Positions 48,501 to 57,500 of a stretch of 64,000 nt of DNA are shown here, piece after piece; positions within the stretch are counted from its first letter, which is position 1, and each line of letters opens with the position of its first letter. Under the pieces are notes generated by a model, which saw nothing but the letters and a program-made list of their open reading frames with translations, had not been told where the DNA came from and searched no databases. The translations under genes and the position numbers were made by a program. The DNA comes from Macrosoma leucophasiata. Lineage: Eukaryota > Arthropoda > Insecta > Lepidoptera > Hedylidae. The stretch covers positions 15,768,001 through 15,832,000 of the forward strand of contig JAWQUS010000030.1 in assembly GCA_036365455.1 (NCBI GenBank). Reading direction: 5' to 3'.

Positions 48501-51500
48501 CGACGTCAACACTATTTTTGTACTGCAAAAGAGAGCTGTCCGGGCTATCTACGGGTTGAGTCCGAGGGTATCTCTTAGAGATAAATTTAAAGAAATAAAT
48601 ATTCTGACTGTAGCTTCGCAATACATTTATGAAAATGTATTATATGTCCGTAAAAACATTAATGAGTTTCCTACAATAGGTAACAATCACAGTATAAATA
48701 CTAGGAACAAATACAAGTTGTCCATGCATGCAACGCGGCTGAATAGGGTCAGTAATTCTTTTAGAGGTCAATGTATACGGTTCTTTAATCAAATCCCCAA
48801 AAACGTTCAAAGTCTATCGATCAATAAATTTAAGAAAGTAATGAAAGAACGTTTATATAAATGTAATTACTATAAGACCAGTGATTATCTTAATGATAAT
48901 ACGTCTTGGGATTATAGCGATCGCTGCCAGGCTATTTCATGATCCTGTGATTTCGTGTATTCAGTAATTAGTATCTACTATTGTTAAGGGTTGAATAATG
49001 TGAATACCCTGGCTGAAAATGAATTCCATCTTTTATTTTGCCGTATGCATATCCGGAACAGTCATGCACGCTTAAATGTCTTTGCCTTTGGCGGCGTCGT
49101 GTGGCGGGTTGCTCACTTCCCTCTAAAATGGTCGAGGAGGGCAATGGCTGTCACATGCGTCATACTCGTGAACGGGTGCTGTTGGTGGGGACTGGTCTGT
49201 TCTGGTTTGCAGGGGCTACATCACATTTAGTAGATAGCAGTTTATTTGCATCTATGCTATGGACGTTGACATTATTTGATTTTTCACGATAATCTGTACT
49301 AGATTTAAGCTTTCATTTAAAAGAGCTCTTACTGAGTTTGTTGGGTAGCGGAGTTCTTCTCAGTAGTGACTGCACTTGGAACTCTGCTAAGTGAATAACA
49401 TTGATCTTGACGAATAAGTTTTTCTTTTTCTTCATTTATTATTATTGAAGGAATTGAAAAATTTTATGATTATTATGTTTTAACCAAATAGTTTAAATTT
49501 TAATTTTTAATTTACTATTAATATATGATTTTTCTTTACTATATGTAATGGTTATTCGCTCTAGGTAGTTTATGATTTATTGACGTTTTGAAAGTATCTG
49601 TAAAGATCTATTCGAAATAAAAATATTTTCTATTTCTATTTCTATTTCTATTTCTATTTCTATTTCTATATGTCGTTGGCTCTACACCCGAGGACAAGTA
49701 CGAGCTTCAAAAGCAAAACGATGATAAACCTAACCACCTACCTGACCCTTAGGTACCTAGGCAACTCGTACAAGTCACATCACTAGTATCACTACAGTAC
49801 GATAATATTTTAGAAATAATTTAGATATTTTTTTATTGAGGATGCAAGATTAATTTTCTCTGCCATGATATAATTTTATGACATGTGTTACAGAACATGA
49901 ACATGTGGTTATGTATAGCCCTGTAATTTCCGGCACAGAGGCATAACACCTTGGGCCTCAGGAGTGGTAACGCATCTGCATTTTGACCTTGGTCTTTGTG
50001 TGAGTGTCTATAGGCTGCAGTCATCACATAACATCAATGTAAACTGTATGCATATTTACCACTTCCATCACATAAAAAAAAGTGTATAATGTACATTTCT
50101 TATGCATTGCACGTAATAAATTTGCGAGAGACTGTATTTTTCGGTAGTTCTTGTTCTTTAAATATCTATCAATGTTGATCAAAGTTAATAATAGTCTTTT
50201 ATCGCACGCAAATGTATTTTGACCCAAATGTGTTAGCATTCAATATTACCGAGTTAATGAAGTTCAATGGGGAATAACGACATTTTGACTTTCGTCTCTA
50301 CATGCTCCCGATATAGATTGAGTGCCGCGATATTTTATGAGGCATGCGGTTGTTTCGTGATTTTATTGTACTAAGGCACAGAAAGTACCTACCAATATAA
50401 AGGGTGGACAGACTGGACAGAATGATACGATATGAAACGAATATAGGTAATATAATCATGTGATCATACTGGTGATTGTTATATTACGGGCTGCCATCTG
50501 GCCATTACGTAGTATTATTACATATTCTCTGCCATTACTACGAATACTATTATTTAGGTGCGAATACCTAAATGGTGATGGTGATCACTTCTCGGCCTTT
50601 TGGCTAAGATCAACGTATAAGGTGTAAAGTGATGCAATCTACGCCTTTGAACTCCGCCACTGAAACTCTCCCACCAGAAAAATTTGCTTAGGAAACTAAC
50701 TTGCCTTAACGTGCCCTCCTAAGCAAATTACTTCCACCAACCCGCATTGGAACAGCGTCGTGGAGTTAGCTCCAAGCCTCCCCGTAAAAAGGGGAGAGAC
50801 TCGTGCCCAGCAGTGGGATGTACCAAGGGTTGCATTATTATATACAGTACATACCTATATAAACATATTGTTCTCTTTATTTACATAGTACATCTTATTG
50901 CAGGAGTTAAATGGGCCTTTCGAATGGGCATCGGAGGTCCAAGGCATCGTGTTGAGCTGCTACTTCTGGGGATATTTTGTTTCTCAAATACCTGGTGAGT
51001 AATATGATTTTGTTACAAGGGCATCACCAGCTAACCGCAGATTCCAGTCAAACATCCTATATATAAGTTACTTATAAGTAAGGAAGTTGGCAAACAAGCA
51101 TGCAGCTCTCATTGATGGTAAGTGATGACTGCAGCCTCTATAGGCTTCGACGCGACGGCGACGTCTATACGTCTGCATAAAACCAGAGCTCAAAATGCCG
51201 ATGCGTTGCCACCCATGAGACCTAAGGTGTCATGTCTCTGTGATAGTTATTACGGGGCCATACATTACCATCCAACCGGAACACGATAGTGCCGAACAGT
51301 TCTACTTAGCGGCAGATAGGTTAGGTAACGCGGTGCTGGCTATATACACTCTCGAACTACACTTGGAACTCTACCCAGTGATTACAGGGATAGGAGGATT
51401 TCAGGGATAAATACATTACAAAATGAATCAAGATACTTCCTTCTTTTTAATTAATTGATCTTCGTCGTCAGGGGCTCGAGTCGCGGAGTTGTTCTCGGCG

Positions 51501-54500
51501 AAATGGGTGATGTTCTTCAGTGTGACCATCAACGTGGTGTGCACGTTGCTGACGCCGGTCATGGCGGAGGCGCACTACGTCGCCGTCATCTTCATGCGGA
51601 TCGGCGAAGGCATCGGTGGGGTAAGTTCATACTTACCCCATATTTACATATCTGTGTTGCACTTTCATAGGGCAACACAGGCCAAAAATTCCAGACTGTC
51701 TTGCATCGGCAATAAACGCTATGGCTACTCCCTTCCGGTCGGCTGGTGACCCGTGTTACGCTATGGGTGAGTTGGATCAATTACGACCACCTAACTGTAT
51801 GTTTAGGGCTTCAAGCAGAGATAAAGGTGTATTTATTTCTAGTTAGAGTGCCTTCAAGTTATAGATGTGAGAAAGAGCCACAGTGGCATGCTAGCCGCTC
51901 CACCACTAGTTTTCATATCATTTCTAAAAGCGCAATAGGTACTGGCAGGAGCGGCACTGTGACTGCGCTTCTAGAATTGTGTGAAATCTGCTGCGTTTCT
52001 TAAATAGGGTGGATATACGCTTCGGTATTCACTTACTATTAGTATGTATCTTTACGCCAGGTTCCTGACGGGGTAGGCAGAGAGTGTGGAGCGCCAGATA
52101 TCCCGGTCCTGACACGCCTGCCGTGCCTCATCTACATTCACTATTCTCTTCATACATGCACCCCGATTCCTAAAACTTTTGACCCCACCATCAAACAGTA
52201 GGTTACTCGAACTATTTGGTCATGGTAGATCAGTCTTGGTCTTCCTAGGCCTCTGCAACCATCTACATTCGCATTTATTCACTTACCACTAAAGGGAATC
52301 ACTTAAAGTCTTGTCTTCAATGTCTCAATATAAACCTGTATTGTAGGGCGTGACGTTCCCAGCGATGCACGTACTGCTATCGAAGTGGGCGCCACCAGCG
52401 GAACGTAGCGTGATGGCAGCATTGGTTTACGCCGGCACTTCTCTCGGAACTGTAATTTCCATGCTTATGGCTGGAGTACTCACTGCTAACTTAGGTAAGT
52501 CTGAGTTACAAATAATTGTATTTATTTACAACACAAACTGTCTGACTGGAACAGATGATCTAGTAGATCCTTGGCGTATACCAAACAAAGACAAAGTATA
52601 TACACTTGCGAGCTTTAAACTGGAATCACATATACTGGGGTAACAATATAAATAAAACAATAATACACACGTGATTGAACAACCTACGTTTACAGCCACC
52701 CGGCACCCGACCAGCACCGCCTCGTTTTACGGCGTCCACTCATTGTCGACGGGTGGTCCACGGGTGAACGATGGGAACTTATGAACCGCCCGCGGTCCAT
52801 TTGGGAACAGCGCGTTGAAAATGCAATGTCAACGCAAAACAAGCTAGTGGTTCACTCGTCGTCCGGGCGTTGACGACTTGGGGTCGAGGCGATTCGGTGT
52901 CAATACGGAGCGGAGTTGACACAATGAGCGCAGACCTGAGGCATGAGGCCCTAGGGAGCTATGACCCTTCAGCTCGCAAGCATAGTAACTTAAACAAAGA
53001 TTTATACAGGCAGTCATAACATAAATAAATAAATGTGATTTTGATACATATTTTGTTTGAATCTCAACTTATGCCTGATTTTGGGGACAGTACCCAGTAT
53101 AACTTTATCACATTTTCGACATTCAGGTTGGGAGAGCGTATTCTACGTGATGGGCGGTTTATCTTGTATCTGGTGCGTGCTGTGGGTGTTGGTGGTGCAG
53201 GACTCGCCGCAGACTCAGCCGCTCATCAGCGCCGAGGAGCGGGAGATGATCGTCACCTCGCTGGGTGGGAGAACTAATGATCATTCTCATAAGGTAGGTC
53301 TTTTGGGTTATGTGCAAAGATAATCTTATTAATGGTGTTAGAGAGTTCAATGTCGGAGGGGATAGGCACTACCGGATAACTTAACTTTCTGCCGCCAAAT
53401 GCTAGTGTTCCGGTTAGGTGGTGAGGTATGGTCTGTAATAACTATGTGCTCTCATAGAGGCAAAACAATTTAGCCCCAAGAATACTTACTGCATACTGTA
53501 CGATACAGTCTGAACTTCTCGAATGCTATAACTAAATGTGTTGCTTCTGAGTATGTTCGACTTGGTGTAAGGGATTTCTTTCTACGGGACAGATCTACTA
53601 TCACGGATTTGTTTGCAAATAAGTACTTACCTTACCATGTAAGTACCTACTTTTGGTTAGAATTTAGAATTCGCTCTATGTTCCGAGTTTCCGAGCTATC
53701 GCTTGCACGCTTGGCTCAGACGGAACGTGACATTATATAGTGCTTGCAGCCGTTCGTCGATAAATAAGACACTATAACGTCATCAAAGACCAACGATACC
53801 GGGGCCAAAACGATTCAGTTAGGTAGGCTGGTCTTCAGAATATCACGGTCTAGTTTTAAAGGCGTTTTACAAACAAGCAATGTTTTCCAGAAACGGTCAG
53901 TACCGTGGAGCTACGTGGTCCGAAGCCCCGCCTTCCTGGCCATCCTGGTGGCGCACGCCTGCTCCAACTGGGGCTGGTACATGCTGCTCATCGAGCTGCC
54001 CTTCTACATGAAGCAGGTCCTCAAGTTCAACATGACTGAGGTAAGTATACTGGGTGTAAACGTAACTTCACGCTTGTAATCCCCGATTAGGTAAATGCAT
54101 GTATTCAAGCATACATGCAAACACCCACGATTTGCCTCTTACGTATTGGGTTATGTAACAGGTGGCGAGCCTGTTGTCATCTCCGGTAACATTACCAAGA
54201 TAGAAATACTGGGAAACTTCCAGAAAATGGAAAAATCCGAATAGAATCAGAGATCTCTGATAGCTCCCGACTTAGGAATCGAAAAAATGACCCCAGGCGC
54301 CCGGTATGCTGTGCAAAGTTTTCAGAAATCGAATCTTCCACACTGTCTGAATTTTTAATGGCAGCTTCGTTTGGTTAAATGAAAGCATTTAACCAAACGA
54401 AGCTCCCATCCAAAAGTCTGATTTGGAAGTACGGCGTACGTAGCGGATTTTTGAATAAATTTTGAACAACTACTTACTTAATCGTAGGACGCGACCCTAT

Positions 54501-57500
54501 TGAGACAGCTCAGATTGGGTTAAGATATCCAACAGGGTGAGGGTGAGGGATACTCGACGGTATCTACCAGTTCTTCATCTCACGCACTCGAGTAAATCCA
54601 AAAATCCTTTCTTGAACTCCCCTTACTTGTTATGAAACTGATGTTTGCAGGTCAATGAAGAATATTGTATTAATTCCAGAATGCCGTGACAACGTCTCTG
54701 CCGTTCCTGTCGCTGTGGGTATTCAGCATCGCACTCAGTAGAACACTGGACTGGTTGCGCGGGAAAGGTCGCATCTCGACAACTACTGCAAGAAAGATCG
54801 GAACTCTCTTTGGTATACACACCATTCTACTCCATTAAAATTACATTTACATTTTGGAGCGGGTAGAAGGGAGTTTGAGCTCCATAGCCACCACCTGGAT
54901 TTGTTACTGTTTTAAGTATATTTTGCATAAAATATCTTATCAATGGTATTGTCTTAAGCGTTTTACTTGAAAGTTCCTCTTTTGCGGTCCTCGCATTTAA
55001 AATGAGGGTACCCTGACTGAAATATGGTAGTGGTCAAATTTTAACAAAGAATTTCGTCGGACGAGGCATGCTTGACCAAGGGCAAGGTTTTTCATAACAA
55101 ACACGAATTAAGGTCAGTCATGGTCAATAGGCCGAGATGATTTTGGAGCTAGAATTTTTTTTTAGGTGTTCCTTAGTTCCATTATCGGTGATGTCTTTTA
55201 AATCAAATAAACTAAAAATATGACAATTACTAATTCAACAACAATTCATATTTTTAGTTTTCGCAATTACACATGCTAGTGAATTTTAAAGATTAAAGAA
55301 AAAATGAAAAACCAAATGAACTTCGGTAGCTAAGTGGTCCAGCGGCTGAACTGGTTATCCTGAGGTCGCACGTTCGTTACTTGCCTGAAATCATAGGTTT
55401 TATCCTTTTGTCTCAATTTTTTAAATTTTTTCATTCATATTGACTAATCACTTTCCTCGTATTGTCCACCAGCATCGGCAGTGCCAGCGACGTGTCTGCT
55501 AGCGTTGTGCTACATCGGGTGCGAGCGCGGGGCCGCCGTGGCTCTGATGGCCATCGGCGTCACCTGCATCGGCGGCATGTTCTGTGGCTTCCTCTCCAAC
55601 CATATCGACATCGCGCCCAATTTTGCTGGTAACATATCCCTAGCTTAGCAACAACCCTTTTTACGTCCCAGTGCTGGGCACGAGTCTCTCCCATTATTTG
55701 GGGGGGCCTGGAGCTTACTCCACCAGCCTGCTCCAATGCGGGTTGGTGGCCAACCCGCTGTCGGATGTTGTCTAAACAAACGCCCTTACGGACTCTGACA
55801 AGGTTTAACGACTGCTATCTATCGATTGCAACCAGGACCGACGGATTATCGTGTCCTCCGAAGCACGGAAACGCGCATTTTAATTTACTACTAGCGGTCA
55901 CCTATCACACGCCCGTCCGTGTCCGAATCGCACAACCCAGTAGATCGCTTGCGATCTACAACAGCCGCAAAGCCATTCGCGCTTCGTCCCTAACATAATC
56001 TATGTAAATAAGAGTCGCGGGTTCGGTCTCCGCAACGGGACAAATATTTGTATGGCCTACAGATATTTGTTTCGGGTCTGGGTTTGTGCATGTATTGGGT
56101 ATGTCACCCACGACACAGGTTTATACCTAGTGTGGTGGGGTGTTATACCTGTGACTGTAAGCGTATTTATTTATATTTGAACCTCAGAATTTAACCAGCA
56201 ATATTTGTAAATATCAAATTAATTCATTCTGAGAATTATAACAATAATTCATTTATGTAAATGTACATTTGTCCTCTACTTGTCATAACTAAAACTTAAA
56301 TTGGGTATTTCAGGCACGCTGATGGCGATGACTAACACCGTCGCAACAATACCCGGTATCGTGGTTCCCATATTTGTTGGAGTGTTGACTCATGGAAACG
56401 TAAGTTTGTTTCATTGATCAATATCATTAGTATTTATTTTTATATTTTCATTTTAAAGAGTTATTGATTGCATACGCAATTACAAAAAGAATTAATATAT
56501 CGCCATTTTTTTATATTTATTTTTTAATTTGTCATTGACTGTTAAAAATATATTTTACTTCATATTTATGATTCTCTCAGCTATCTTTAAAAAAAAAAAA
56601 CGTAGTAGGTTGATAGGTTTTATTTCCAAGCCAAAAAGGAAACGGCATTTTTTTTCTCAAGAAGCAAGCATACAAATCACATTGATGTTTTTTTTTAATG
56701 TTATGGCATCGCTATTACGCATATTGCCAGTGTCAAGTAAAAATATATTTCGTATTCGTAATAAGTAGCGTAAAAGTCAGAGTCAGTCAGTCAAATTATC
56801 AGTCCGTCAGTCAGAGTCACAGTCAGTAATTCGAGTAAAGCGATGGCTTCTTTACCAGAACATTTGCAATGAAGTTTTGGAGGCAACCCGAAATGACGTG
56901 TTTTCGCAATGGTAGTCTATTTCACTATACACGGGCACTGTAATAAACCTATATCAAACAAAATGATACCAACATTCTTAATATAACTCAAAAATACATC
57001 AAGAAAATGAAATAAAATAAGAGCACCATACGCCTCTTTCAATGTTCCCGCCAAAAACCCCTTGATGGTTTTTATTATTGGCTTAATTTAGCCCTTAATC
57101 ATCTATCTACATAATATTTTCGATGATCGAGCGATATCATCTAGCGTTGCCATTCCTGAGTCTAAGTTGTTGTGCCACTGTGCCGGAAATTACAAATTCG
57201 AACTCACCGGAACACGATAGCGCTGAACACTGCCATTTAGCGGCAAGTACCGTCACTGGAGCTCTACCGCCACCAAAAATACATAACTAAATCTTAGAAC
57301 AACTCTAACTAGGTACTTTTTTAATAGATATATTTATTGTCAACCCTTTTTTTAAAAGTATTTTTTGTTTTTTTGTATAACGTAGAAAAAAAAACATTCA
57401 AAAAATAAACATTTACAATACAATGTACTTGTATTGTAAATGTTTATTTTTTGAATGATTTTTTTTTCTCAATGCAGTACCTGATATTGGTATGGATTGC

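Larger units (their letters stand above)
46081..49670 (+). mobile_element. LINE with open ORF2 but no ORF1 (Jockey/CR1 group)
   Basis: ORF2 46081-48942, then a 3' UTR of about 680 bp ending in a (TATTTC)n run at about 49628-49668, a microsatellite tail of the kind many LINEs carry. Family A sequence ends only about 12 bp upstream, so ORF1 and 5' UTR are absent. Lies in transporter intron 2, same strand. Confidence 0.88.

Noticed and set aside
50584..50613. A working U2 snRNA gene
   Set aside because: Only about the first 30 nt are present; the branch-site, Sm and 3' stem regions are absent.
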